Of a stretch of 35,605 nucleotides of DNA, positions 1 through 7,843 are shown piece after piece. A program made the translations under genes and the position numbers. The stretch is taken from positions 162,376 to 197,980 of the forward strand of contig NZ_AXAI01000010.1 in NCBI RefSeq assembly GCF_000472425.1, written 5' to 3'. This DNA comes from Bradyrhizobium sp. Tv2a-2 (lineage in GTDB: Bacteria; Pseudomonadota; Alphaproteobacteria; Rhizobiales; Xanthobacteraceae). The notes under the pieces were generated by a model. It did not search any database. It was given only the letters and a program-made list of their open reading frames with translations, and was not told the origin of the DNA. Within the stretch, counting starts at the first letter, position 1. The number at the start of each line of letters is the position of its first letter.

Positions 1-31
1 CCCCCTGCGAGCCGCTCGCAGGGGGCTTTTT
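1..31 (+). terminator. Rho-independent terminator of an upstream gene
   Basis: An 11-bp perfect stem (1-11 with 15-25, CCCCCTGCGAG / CTCGCAGGGGG) with a 3-nt loop is followed by CTTTTTG. This is a classic intrinsic terminator. It must serve a gene ending left of the window and it insulates the first binding-protein gene from upstream transcription. Confidence 0.85.
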
Positions 32-133
32 GTTGCTGGCCTTCCGCGGCGGGTGTTGAATGGCGGCGGGACGCGTTCGGGGGGACGCGCCTCCCAACAG
101 GTGGACGCGTCAGCGAACGCATCCCGACAAAGC

Positions 134-185
134 GGGGCGCATAAGCGCCCCCAACAAACGTTGGAGCGCCAATCGACGCTCCCAA
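134..185 (+). promoter_or_regulatory. Structured leader: two adjacent hairpins before the first binding-protein gene
   Basis: GGGGCGC (134-140) pairs with GCGCCCC (145-151) around a 4-nt loop. A second hairpin, GGAGCG (163-168) with CGCTCC (177-182), follows directly. The second ends 47 nt before the ATG at 230. Upstream, GGACGCG occurs three times between about 68 and 109. Neither hairpin has a U-tract, so they are not plain terminators. A role in mRNA stability or translation is only a guess. Confidence 0.3.
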
Positions 186-229
186 AAACCAGCAAGGAGA
201 CACATTCAACCAGCTTCAGGGAGATCAAT

Positions 230-1459
230 ATGCCTGCTTTCGATTGGCGTTGGGGAGCCCTTGCCGCTGCCCTCGCGATGGCCGCAGCGACTTCCACGGC
301 AAGTTTCGCGCAGAGCAAATACGATACCGGCGCCACCGACACCGAAATCAAGATCGGCAACATCATGCCCTATAGCGGCCCCGCCTCCGCGTATGGCGTG
401 ATCGGCAGGACCGAGGCCGCCTATTTCGACAAGATCAATGCCGAAGGCGGCATCAACGGGCGCAAGATCAACTTCATCTCCTACGACGACGGCTACAGCC
501 CGCCGAAGACCGTCGAGCAGGCGCGCAAGCTCGTCGAGAGCGACGAGGTGCTGTTCATCTTCAATTCGCTCGGCACGCCGCCGAACTCGGCGATCCAGAA
601 ATACATGAACTCCAAGAAGGTGCCGCAACTGTTCGTTGCCACCGGAGCCACCAAGTGGAATGACCCGAAGGAATTTCCCTGGACCATGGGCTGGCAGCCC
701 TCCTACCAGAGCGAGTCGCATATCTACGCGAAATACATTCTCAAGAACCGCCCGAACGGCAAGATCGCGATTCTTTACCAGAACGACGACTACGGCAAAG
801 ACTACCTGAAGGGCTTCAAGGACGAGCTGGGTGCAAAGGCGGCGTCGATGATCGTAGCCGAAGAGAGCTACGAGACCACCGAGCCGACCATCGATACTCA
901 TATCGTGACGCTGAAGGCGTCGGGCGCCGACATTTTCTTCAACATCACGACGCCGAAATTCGCGGCGCAGGCGATCCGGAAGGCGGCCGAGATCGGTTGG
1001 AAGCCGGAGCATTTCCTCAACAACGTCTCCGCCTCGATCGGCAGCGTCATCAGGCCGGCCGGCTTTGACGCAGCCCAAGGCATCATTTCCTCGGCCTATC
1101 TGAAGGATCCGACCGACCCGCAATGGAAGGACGATCCCGGCATGAAGGGATGGAACGCCTTCCTCGACAAATACTATCCCGACGCCGACCGTACCGACTT
1201 GTCGGTGATGTTCGGATACACGGTCGCGCAGGGCCTGGTCCACGTCCTGAAGAACTGCGGCAATGATCTCACGCGTGTGAATGTCATGAAACAGGCCGCC
1301 AGCATCAAGGATCTTTCGCTGCCTGGCTTCCTGCCGGGCATCACGGCGAACACCAGCGCCACCGATTTCGCCCCGCTGGCCCAATTGCAGCTGATGCGAT
1401 TCAAGGGCCAGACCTGGGAGCGATTTGGCGACGTGATCTCGTCCGACGTCGGCGGCTGA
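230..1459 (+). CDS. ABC transporter periplasmic substrate-binding protein (Liv/amide-urea/aromatic type), copy 1
   Basis: A 409-aa type-1 periplasmic binding protein of the branched-chain amino acid (HAAT) class. Residues 1-28 form a signal peptide ending ...STASFAQ, and the mature protein begins near SKYDTGATDTEIKIGN. The two-lobe fold is suggested by the GNIMPYSGPASAYG motif at the ligand cleft and the hinge segments. I chose the ATG at 230 rather than an upstream start because AGGGAGA lies 8 nt before it and the signal peptide follows at once. It has no permease beside it; the nearest is the LivH-LivMG-LivF set at 5.0-8.6 kb, which lacks its own binding protein. The next gene is a close paralogue. 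Substrate unknown; members of this class bind amino acids, amides or aromatic acids, and the local context favours an aromatic acid. Confidence 0.9.
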   Translation: MPAFDWRWGALAAALAMAAATSTASFAQSKYDTGATDTEIKIGNIMPYSGPASAYGVIGRTEAAYFDKINAEGGINGRKINFISYDDGYSPPKTVEQARKLVESDEVLFIFNSLGTPPNSAIQKYMNSKKVPQLFVATGATKWNDPKEFPWTMGWQPSYQSESHIYAKYILKNRPNGKIAILYQNDDYGKDYLKGFKDELGAKAASMIVAEESYETTEPTIDTHIVTLKASGADIFFNITTPKFAAQAIRKAAEIGWKPEHFLNNVSASIGSVIRPAGFDAAQGIISSAYLKDPTDPQWKDDPGMKGWNAFLDKYYPDADRTDLSVMFGYTVAQGLVHVLKNCGNDLTRVNVMKQAASIKDLSLPGFLPGITANTSATDFAPLAQLQLMRFKGQTWERFGDVISSDVGG

Positions 1460-1490
1460 GGACCCGCGTCGCGAGGCGACCAAAGCAGCA

Positions 1491-1523
1491 GCCCCTGCGA
1501 CACCGCCGCAGGGGCATTTCGTT
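1491..1523 (+). terminator. Intrinsic terminator after binding-protein copy 1
   Basis: GCCCCTGCG (1491-1499) pairs perfectly with CGCAGGGGC (1507-1515) across a 7-nt loop and is followed by ATTTCGTTT. It lies 31 nt after the stop codon, so the two tandem paralogues are probably separate transcription units or show reduced read-through. Confidence 0.75.
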
Positions 1524-1620
1524 TGACGGTTCTGGCGAATTGGTATCGACTATCGCCATTCAATAAGAGCTTTCCGGGAAGAAAGCCGCGACACATCACC
1601 ATTCCCCGAGGGAGGAACGT

Positions 1621-2853
1621 ATGCTCGTTATTGCCACGAGGCTGGCCATAGCCTCGACTGCGCTTGTCCTGTTTGCCGCTGCGAGCGGCGGCGCGCTGGC
1701 GGCCGACAAGAAATACGACACCGGCGCCACCGACACCGAAATCAAGATCGGCAACATCATGCCCTATAGCGGGCCTGCATCCGCGTATGGCGTGATCGGC
1801 AAGACCGAACAGGCCTACTTCAACAAGATCAATGCCGCGGGCGGCATCAACGGGCGCAAGATCAACTTCGTCTCCTACGACGACGGCTACAGCCCGCCGA
1901 AGACGGTCGAGCAGGCGCGCAAGCTGGTCGAGAGCGACGAGGTGCTGTTCATCTTCAATTCGCTCGGCACGCCGCCGAACTCGGCGATCCAGAAATACAT
2001 GAACTCCAAGAAGGTGCCGCAACTCTTTGTCGCCACCGGAGCCACCAAGTGGAACGATCCGAAAGATTTCCCCTGGACCATGGGCTGGCAGCCCTCCTAT
2101 CAGAGCGAGTCGCACATCTACGCCAAGTATCTATTGAAGGAGAAGCCAGACGCCAAAATCGCCGTGCTGTATCAGAACGACGACTACGGTAAGGATTATC
2201 TCAAAGGCCTGAAGGACGGCTTGGGCGCCAAGGCGGCCTCCATGATCATCGCGGAGGAAAGCTACGAGACAACCGAGCCCACAGTCGACAACCACGTCGT
2301 CAAGCTGAAATCGACCGGTGCCGATGTGTTCGTCGATATCACCACGCCGAAATTCGCGGCGCAGGCGATCAAGAAGGTTGCCGAGATCGACTGGAAGGCG
2401 CTGCATATCCTCAACAATGTCGGCGCCTCGCTGGGCAGCGTGATCAAGCCCGCGGGATTTGAGAATGCGCAAGGCATCGTTTCGGCCGCCTATCTGAAGG
2501 ACGTGTCCGACCCGCAATGGGACAATGACGCCGGCATGAAACAGTTTCTGGATTTCCTGGCCAAGGATTTTCCGGAAGGCAACAAGCTCGACGCATCCAC
2601 GGTGGTTGGCTATGCCGTCTCCCAGACCCTGGTCCAGGTGCTCAAGCAATGCGGCGATGATCTGACCCGCGGGAACATCATGAAGCAGGCGGCGAATCTG
2701 AAGGACTTCCGCACCGAGATGCTGCTGCCCGGCATCACCATCAACACCTCCGCGACCGATTTCGCCCCGATCAGCCAGCTGCAGCTGATGCGGTTCAAGG
2801 GCGAAAGGTGGGAGCTGTTCGGCGACGTCATTTCCGGCGACGTCGGCGGCTAG
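1621..2853 (+). CDS. ABC transporter periplasmic substrate-binding protein, copy 2 (tandem paralogue)
   Basis: A 410-aa HAAT-class binding protein with a signal peptide (residues 1-27, ending GGALAA). The start is set by GGGAGGAACGT directly before the ATG. Its mature N-terminal half is almost the same as copy 1, including a run of 98 identical bases (533-630 versus 1927-2024). The C-terminal half, from about residue 150, is clearly more diverged (for example LKDVSDPQWDNDAGMKQFL versus LKDPTDPQWKDDPGMKGWN). This looks like duplication followed by divergence of one lobe or by gene conversion of the other. The two copies may give one transporter two ligand ranges. No permease gene is adjacent. 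Confidence 0.9.
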   Translation: MLVIATRLAIASTALVLFAAASGGALAADKKYDTGATDTEIKIGNIMPYSGPASAYGVIGKTEQAYFNKINAAGGINGRKINFVSYDDGYSPPKTVEQARKLVESDEVLFIFNSLGTPPNSAIQKYMNSKKVPQLFVATGATKWNDPKDFPWTMGWQPSYQSESHIYAKYLLKEKPDAKIAVLYQNDDYGKDYLKGLKDGLGAKAASMIIAEESYETTEPTVDNHVVKLKSTGADVFVDITTPKFAAQAIKKVAEIDWKALHILNNVGASLGSVIKPAGFENAQGIVSAAYLKDVSDPQWDNDAGMKQFLDFLAKDFPEGNKLDASTVVGYAVSQTLVQVLKQCGDDLTRGNIMKQAANLKDFRTEMLLPGITINTSATDFAPISQLQLMRFKGERWELFGDVISGDVGG

Positions 2854-2872
2854 CTTCAAGTCTTCGGGCATG

Positions 2873-2906
2873 ACCCCCGCAGCCAATCTGCGGGGGTTTT
2901 CTTTTT
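2873..2906 (+). terminator. Intrinsic terminator after binding-protein copy 2
   Basis: ACCCCCGCAG (2873-2882) pairs perfectly with CTGCGGGGGT (2888-2897) around CCAAT, followed by TTTCTTTTT. It is the strongest terminator in the window and sits 19 nt after the stop codon. Confidence 0.9.
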
Positions 2907-2958
2907 GGCCAGGAGGAGGGATAAGCGGGCTTATGTCTCCTCGATGTCCCGGGACACC

Positions 2959-4242
2959 ATGACTGACCAACGCCCTCTCCTGCGCGAGATCTTTGACGCC
3001 GCCGTTGCCGCCGCGCATCCCGATGTCGTGCTCGCGCCGCATCTGCCGCCCTTGCCCAAGGGACGCGTGATCTGCCTTGCGGCCGGCAAGGGCGCGGCCG
3101 CCATGGCCGTCGCCGCCGAGCGGCATTATCTCGATGCGCTCGGGCTCGAGCCTGAGCGTCTGTCCGGGATTGCGACCACAAGGCACGGCCACGGCGTGCC
3201 GACGCGGCGCATCAAGGTGGTCGAGGCCGGCCATCCCATGCCCGACCAGGCCGGATTGAAGGGCGCTGCGGAGAGTTTGCAGCTCGCTGAGACCGCGCAA
3301 GGCGACGATCTCCTGCTGGTGCTTCTCTCCGGCGGCGGCTCGGCCAACTGGATCGCACCGGTTGCGGGCATCACCTTTGCGCAGAAGCAGGCGCTGACAC
3401 GCGCGCTCCTGCGTTCCGGCGCGCCGATCGGCGAGATCAACACGGTTCGCAAGCATCTGTCGCGGATCAAGGGCGGCCGGCTGGCGCGCGCCGGGCAGCA
3501 CGCGACGGAAATCCTGACGCTCGCGATCTCCGACGTGCCGCATGACGATCCGTCCGCGATCGCCTCGGGGCCAACGGTCCCCGATCCGACCACGCTCGCC
3601 GACGCGCGCGCCATCATCGCGAAATACGCCTTGCAGGTGGACGATGCGATCCGCCGCGCGCTCGAGGATCCGGCCAACGAAAGCTGCAAGCCGGGCGACC
3701 CGGCCTTTGCCCATGCGCGCTTCGAATTGATCGCGCGACCGAAGGCCTCGCTCGATGCCGCCGTCGCCCGGGCAAAAGAGGCTGGTTATGACATCATCGA
3801 CCTCGGCGCCGATCTCGAGGGCGAGGCACGCGAGGTCGCGGCCGATCATGCGCGGCTGGCGCTTCAGGCCCGCGCCAACGGCCGGCGTGTCGCGATCCTG
3901 TCGGGTGGCGAGCTCACCGTCACCGTGCGCGGCAATGGCCGCGGCGGCCCCAACCAGGAATATGCGCTGGCGCTCGCCGATCTCCTGAAGGACACGGCAG
4001 GTGTCGCTGCTCTCGCCGGCGACACCGACGGCGCCGATGGCGGCGGTGGCAGTGCCAGCGACCCCGCCGGGGCGCTGATCGATGCGGCTACATTTGCGAA
4101 AATGAAGTCGCTCGGCCTGAGCCCGCGCGCCTATCTCGACGACAACGACGCCACGGGGTTCTTCGCGGCGACGGGCGACCTGCTGCAGACCGGCCCGACG
4201 CTGACCAATGTGAATGACGTCAGGGTGATTTTGGTGGAGTAG
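2959..4242 (+). CDS. Glycerate 2-kinase / MOFRL-family protein (TtuD-like)
   Basis: A 427-aa cytoplasmic protein of the MOFRL glycerate kinase family (formerly annotated hydroxypyruvate reductase TtuD), which phosphorylates glycerate with ATP in glyoxylate, serine and tartrate metabolism. Visible features are the N-terminal AAGKGAAAMA glycine-rich segment, LSGGGSANW (residues 123-131), and the C-terminal MOFRL region with GGPNQEYALALA (329-340) and GDTDGADG. Length is typical. The start is uncertain: the ATG at 2959 begins the conserved part (MTDQRPLLREIF), but an in-frame ATG at 2944 lies closer to the AGGAGGAGGG at 2911-2920. It follows the terminator of the binding-protein gene and ends 19 nt from the convergent marR gene. 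No functional link to the transporter is evident. Confidence 0.88.
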   Translation: MTDQRPLLREIFDAAVAAAHPDVVLAPHLPPLPKGRVICLAAGKGAAAMAVAAERHYLDALGLEPERLSGIATTRHGHGVPTRRIKVVEAGHPMPDQAGLKGAAESLQLAETAQGDDLLLVLLSGGGSANWIAPVAGITFAQKQALTRALLRSGAPIGEINTVRKHLSRIKGGRLARAGQHATEILTLAISDVPHDDPSAIASGPTVPDPTTLADARAIIAKYALQVDDAIRRALEDPANESCKPGDPAFAHARFELIARPKASLDAAVARAKEAGYDIIDLGADLEGEAREVAADHARLALQARANGRRVAILSGGELTVTVRGNGRGGPNQEYALALADLLKDTAGVAALAGDTDGADGGGGSASDPAGALIDAATFAKMKSLGLSPRAYLDDNDATGFFAATGDLLQTGPTLTNVNDVRVILVE

Positions 4243-4261
4243 CGAAGGACCGCAGCGGGAG

Positions 4262-4855
4262 CTAAAACTCGCCCGCGATCTTCGCCAGCATATCGAGCAG
4301 CGCCAGGCGGTTGGCGGGTCCGAGCAGCTCGTTGAGCCGCGCCTCGTGCTTGGTGGCCACGAGCTTCTTGGCCCGCGCCAGCACGGCCCGGCCCTTGTCG
4401 GTCAGCAGCAAAATATGCGAGCGGCGGTCGTTGGTGGAGCGCACGCGCTCGCACAGGCCGCGGCTTTCCAGGCCGTCGAGCATGGAGACGAAGTTCGGCC
4501 TGAGAATGCCGAGCGTGTTCGCGATTTCGGTCTGGTTGCGGCCGGGGTTCTTGTCCAGCAGCAACAGCACCGAGAACTGCGCCGGCGTCAGCTGCAGCGG
4601 CGCGACGCAGCGCAGGAAGTCCTCGAACACCTTGAGCTGCGCCCGCTTCATCGCGTAGCCAAGCAGCTCCGAGAGCTCGCCAAGCTGCAGCGCCGCAGTC
4701 TCGTCGCCCTCGTTCTCGTTCCCTTGGACCTGTTCCTTGCGCGCCCTTGCGGGCTCAGCCATCGTGGCTTTGTTAATGGCAGTTTTAGTGGAGGCGGTCT
4801 TGATGGCGGTCCTGCTGCTGGCGCTCCTGGCGATGGCTGTCTTGGAAACTGTCAT
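4262..4855 (-). CDS. MarR-family transcriptional repressor, CouR/FerC/HcaR-like candidate
   Basis: A 197-aa winged-helix regulator. The MarR core runs from about residue 56 (LQLGELSELLGYAMKRAQLKV) to the end, with recognition helix QTEIANTLGILRPNFVSMLDGLESRGL and wing STNDRRSHILLLTDKGR, including the family's DRR signature. It is transcribed away from the liv operon, and their shared 175-bp spacer carries an AT-rich dyad resembling elements before the crotonase and pobA/dctP promoters. MarR regulators of hydroxycinnamate genes (CouR, FerC, HcaR) release DNA on binding the hydroxycinnamoyl-CoA; I infer that role from context. The first 55 residues are an odd K/T/A-rich basic stretch followed by an acidic stretch. 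The ATG at 4855 has AGGG close upstream; an alternative ATG at 4762 would remove the basic tail but has no visible ribosome site. Confidence 0.85.
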   Translation of the reverse strand: MTVSKTAIARSASSRTAIKTASTKTAINKATMAEPARARKEQVQGNENEGDETAALQLGELSELLGYAMKRAQLKVFEDFLRCVAPLQLTPAQFSVLLLLDKNPGRNQTEIANTLGILRPNFVSMLDGLESRGLCERVRSTNDRRSHILLLTDKGRAVLARAKKLVATKHEARLNELLGPANRLALLDMLAKIAGEF

Positions 4856-4930
4856 CGCCCTGTGCTCGCGGTCCCGCTAGGCTTTGAAGGGGGGCCACCG
4901 CTGCCGGCGCCCTTGAGATTATATCTAATA

Positions 4931-4952
4931 ATTGTTATCCATCATATCAAAT
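4931..4952. promoter_or_regulatory. Candidate MarR operator (weaker copy) between marR and the liv operon
   Basis: On the minus strand this AT-rich island contains the half-site ATAACAAT (4931-4938) seen at 20472-20492 and 24197-24217. Over 21 positions it matches the 20472 site at about 14. A second partial match, ATTATATC, begins at 4918. The island is conspicuous in GC-rich surroundings and sits in the only intergenic space shared by the repressor gene and the ABC operon, so autoregulation plus operon control is plausible. Confidence 0.45.
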
Positions 4953-5030
4953 GTCATGAGGCGTTTTCAACTGCCGTGACAGATCGGCCGGCGATGTCTC
5001 GCTGGCTGCGCGAAGGGGGAGCGTCAAGAC

Positions 5031-6071
5031 TTGAACACCACGATCATGCTGTTCCTGATCCAGGACGGCATCACCAACGGCGCGATCTATGCCCTGCTCG
5101 GGCTGGCGCTGGTGCTGGTGTTCGCCGTGACCCGCGTGATCCTGATCCCGCAGGGCGAGTTCGTCACCTATGGCGCGCTGACCTACGCCTCGCTCTGTGC
5201 GGGGCAGATGCCGGGTACGGCCAGGCTCGCCTTTGTCATGGGGATCGCGGCCTTTGCTTTCGACGTATTCGCTGCGCGGCGTGCGCTGCGGCTACCGCTC
5301 ATCGCTCGCGCCTTCGCGGCCAACATCATCCTTCCCGGCATCGTGCTGGCCCTGACCTCCGTCCTGGTCGGCCGGCATCCGCCAGTCCTGGTCAATGTCG
5401 CGCTGGCGCTTGTCATCGTGGCCCTGATCGGCGTGTTCCTGTATCGCCTCGCCTTCCAGCCGCTGGCGCACACTTCGGTGCTGGTGCTCCTGATTGCCTC
5501 GGTCGGCTGCCACCTTGCGATGCAAGGCCTCGGCCTCTTGTTTTTCGGCGCCGAGGGCCAGCGCGGACCCGCGCTTGCCGATACCGCGGCGACGCTCGGC
5601 CCGCTGCGCTTCACCGGCCAGAGCATCGCGGTCTACACGCTCACCATCGCCTTCATCGTCGCGCTGTGGCTGTTCTTCGGCCTCAGCGTCTATGGCAAGG
5701 CGCTGCGTGCTACCGCCGTCAACCGGCTGGGCGCGCGCCTGGTCGGCATCCGCACCTCGCTGTCGGGGCAGATCGCCTTCCTGCTCGCCTCCATCATCGG
5801 CGCGCTGTCGGGCATCCTCATCGTTCCGATCACCACGCTCTATTACGACACCGGCTTCCTGATTGGCCTGAAGGGTTTCATCGCCGCGATCATCGGCGGC
5901 CTCGTCAGCTATCCCCTGACCGCAATCGCGGCATTGTTGGTCGGTATCGTCGAGGCCTTCTCCTCCTTCTATGCCAGCAACTTCAAGGAGGTCATCGTCT
6001 TCATGCTGCTGATCCCGGTGCTGTTGGCGCGCTCGCTCGCCGCGCCCGCGGTCGAGGAAGAGAAGGACTAG
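5031..6071 (+). CDS. livH: ABC transporter permease, LivH type
   Basis: A 346-aa inner-membrane permease of the HAAT family with about eight or nine hydrophobic segments. The N-terminal IQDGITNGAIYALLGLALVLVFAVTRVI is the LivH hallmark, and the central GKALRATAVNRLGARLVGI is the cytoplasmic loop that docks the ATPases. Translation probably starts at TTG 5031, 11 nt after AGGGGGA; an ATG at 5046 is the alternative. It is first in a three-gene operon (2-nt gap to the next gene). Compared with E. coli LivH, the middle region holds a longer set of hydrophobic segments (residues 60-150). The role is import of a branched-chain amino acid-like or aromatic acid substrate, the latter favoured by the neighbouring regulator. 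Confidence 0.88.
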   Translation: MNTTIMLFLIQDGITNGAIYALLGLALVLVFAVTRVILIPQGEFVTYGALTYASLCAGQMPGTARLAFVMGIAAFAFDVFAARRALRLPLIARAFAANIILPGIVLALTSVLVGRHPPVLVNVALALVIVALIGVFLYRLAFQPLAHTSVLVLLIASVGCHLAMQGLGLLFFGAEGQRGPALADTAATLGPLRFTGQSIAVYTLTIAFIVALWLFFGLSVYGKALRATAVNRLGARLVGIRTSLSGQIAFLLASIIGALSGILIVPITTLYYDTGFLIGLKGFIAAIIGGLVSYPLTAIAALLVGIVEAFSSFYASNFKEVIVFMLLIPVLLARSLAAPAVEEEKD

Positions 6072-6073
6072 CC

Positions 6074-7843
6074 ATGCGCGAGCGCCTTCCCATCCTCGTC
6101 TTCGCGCTTCTCATGGCCGCGATCCCGTTCGTGCCTGACATGCCGCCGTTCTGGATCGTGCTGCTGGACAATATCGGCCTGTCCGCGCTGGTCGCGATGG
6201 GGCTCGTGCTGCTTACCGGCGTCGGCGGCCTCACCTCCTTCGGCCAGGCGGCGTTTGTCGGCTTCGGCGCCTATACGACGGCGGTGCTGACCACGGCTTA
6301 CGGGCTGTCACCCTGGCTGACGCTCCCCGCCGCGCTCGTCGTCAGCGGCATTGCCGCGGTGCTGCTTGGCCTCGTCACCGTGCGTCTGTCAGGCCACTAT
6401 CTGCCGCTCGGCACCATCGCCTGGGGGTTGGGCCTGTTCTATTTGTTTTCAAAGCTCGAATTCCTCGGCCGCAATGACGGCATCTCCGGCATTCCGCCGC
6501 TTGCGATCGGGACCTTCAGGATGATCGATCCGGGCACGATCTATTATGCCATCTGGGCCGCGGTCCTGATCGCGGCGCTGTTGACGATGAACCTGCTCGA
6601 TTCCCGCACCGGCCGCGCCATCCGCGCGCTGCGGCGCGGACATGTGGCAGCCGAGGCCTTTGGCGTACAGACGCCGCGCTCGAAGCTCCTGGTGTTCATC
6701 CACGCCGCGGTGCTGGCGGGCCTCTCGGGCTGGCTCTATGCACATTTCCAGCGCGCGGTGAATCCGACACCGTTCGGTGCTCAGGCCGGCATCGAATATC
6801 TCTTCATCGCGGTGGTCGGCGGCGCCGGCTATGTCTGGGGCGGCGTGCTGGGCGCTGCCATTGTCGTGGTCTTGAAGGAGGTGCTGCAGAGCTACCTGCC
6901 GCTCCTGCTGCATGGCGAAGGCCAGCTCGAGATCATCGTGTTCGGCATTCTCCTGGTCGCGCTGCTGCAGCTCGCGCCATCGGGCGTCTGGCCGCTGCTG
7001 GCGTCCTTGCTGCCGGTCAAGCCGAGCACCAAGCGGCCCGACCCAACCCTGCAATTGACCGAGCGTGTGCGCACCGCCGGCGAGGGAGGCGTGCTGCTCG
7101 AAGTCGACAAGGCGCGCAAGCAATTCGGCGGCGTGATCGCGGTCAACGATGTCTCGTTCGACGTGCAGGCGCGCGAGATCGTGGCGCTGATCGGGCCGAA
7201 CGGCGCCGGCAAGAGCACCACCTTCAACCTGATCACCGGCGTGCTGACGGCAACCAGCGGCGCCATCGCGGTCAACGGCAGGAAGCTGCGCAATCCGCCG
7301 CCGCAGGAGGTGGTGAAACTCGGCATCGCCCGCACCTTCCAGCATGTGAAGCTGGTGCCCGACATGACCGTTCTGGAGAATGTCGCGATCGGCGCGCATC
7401 TGCGGGGCTCTGCCGGACCGCTCTCGAGCATGTTTCGACTCGACCGCGCCGACGAGGCAAGGCTGCTGGCCGAGGCCGCGCGCCAGATCGCGCGCGTCGG
7501 CCTTGCCGAGCAGATGGACCAGCCGGCCGGCTCGCTCTCGCTGGGACAGCAGCGCATTGTCGAGATCGCGCGTGCGCTCTGTGCCGATCCCATGCTGCTG
7601 CTGCTGGACGAGCCGGCGGCAGGGCTGCGTCACATGGAGAAGCAGCGGCTCGCGAGCTTGCTACGCCAGTTGCGTGACGGCGGCATGTCGGTGCTGCTCG
7701 TCGAGCACGACATGGGCTTTGTGATGGACCTCGCCGACCGCATCGTCGTGCTCGATTTCGGCACCAAGATCGCGGAAGGCACGCCGGCCGCGATCAAGCA
7801 AAATCCGGAAGTGATCAAGGCCTATCTCGGAGCCGCCGCATGA
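6074..7843 (+). CDS. Fused ABC permease-ATPase (LivM-LivG)
   Basis: A 589-aa fusion. Residues 1-310 are a LivM permease (about nine membrane segments, with LTGVGGLTSFGQAAFVGFGAY and the coupling-loop RTGRAIRALRRGHVAAEAFGV). After a linker (about 310-345) comes a LivG ATPase with Walker A GPNGAGKST (374-382), signature LSLGQ (488-492), Walker B LLLLDEPAAGL and the switch histidine in LLVEHDMGFV. Fusions of this kind are known in rhizobia and explain why the operon has three genes rather than four. From memory, the R. palustris coumarate importer CouPSTU also has too few genes for separate subunits. The start at ATG 6074 is 2 nt after the livH stop. The stop overlaps the next start (ATGA). Membrane-bound, with the ATPase domain in the cytoplasm. 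Confidence 0.92.
   Translation: MRERLPILVFALLMAAIPFVPDMPPFWIVLLDNIGLSALVAMGLVLLTGVGGLTSFGQAAFVGFGAYTTAVLTTAYGLSPWLTLPAALVVSGIAAVLLGLVTVRLSGHYLPLGTIAWGLGLFYLFSKLEFLGRNDGISGIPPLAIGTFRMIDPGTIYYAIWAAVLIAALLTMNLLDSRTGRAIRALRRGHVAAEAFGVQTPRSKLLVFIHAAVLAGLSGWLYAHFQRAVNPTPFGAQAGIEYLFIAVVGGAGYVWGGVLGAAIVVVLKEVLQSYLPLLLHGEGQLEIIVFGILLVALLQLAPSGVWPLLASLLPVKPSTKRPDPTLQLTERVRTAGEGGVLLEVDKARKQFGGVIAVNDVSFDVQAREIVALIGPNGAGKSTTFNLITGVLTATSGAIAVNGRKLRNPPPQEVVKLGIARTFQHVKLVPDMTVLENVAIGAHLRGSAGPLSSMFRLDRADEARLLAEAARQIARVGLAEQMDQPAGSLSLGQQRIVEIARALCADPMLLLLDEPAAGLRHMEKQRLASLLRQLRDGGMSVLLVEHDMGFVMDLADRIVVLDFGTKIAEGTPAAIKQNPEVIKAYLGAAA

Noticed and set aside
2131..3849. Long minus-strand open frame (572 codons) opposite the second binding protein and the glycerate kinase
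   Set aside because: It spans two well-supported genes on the other strand, its translation is D/R/H-rich with no domain, and it arises from the high GC of third codon positions.
4346..6073. N-terminal extension of the fused permease-ATPase frame
   Set aside because: The open frame runs upstream through marR and livH in another frame; the real start is ATG 6074, just after the livH stop, where the membrane segment begins.
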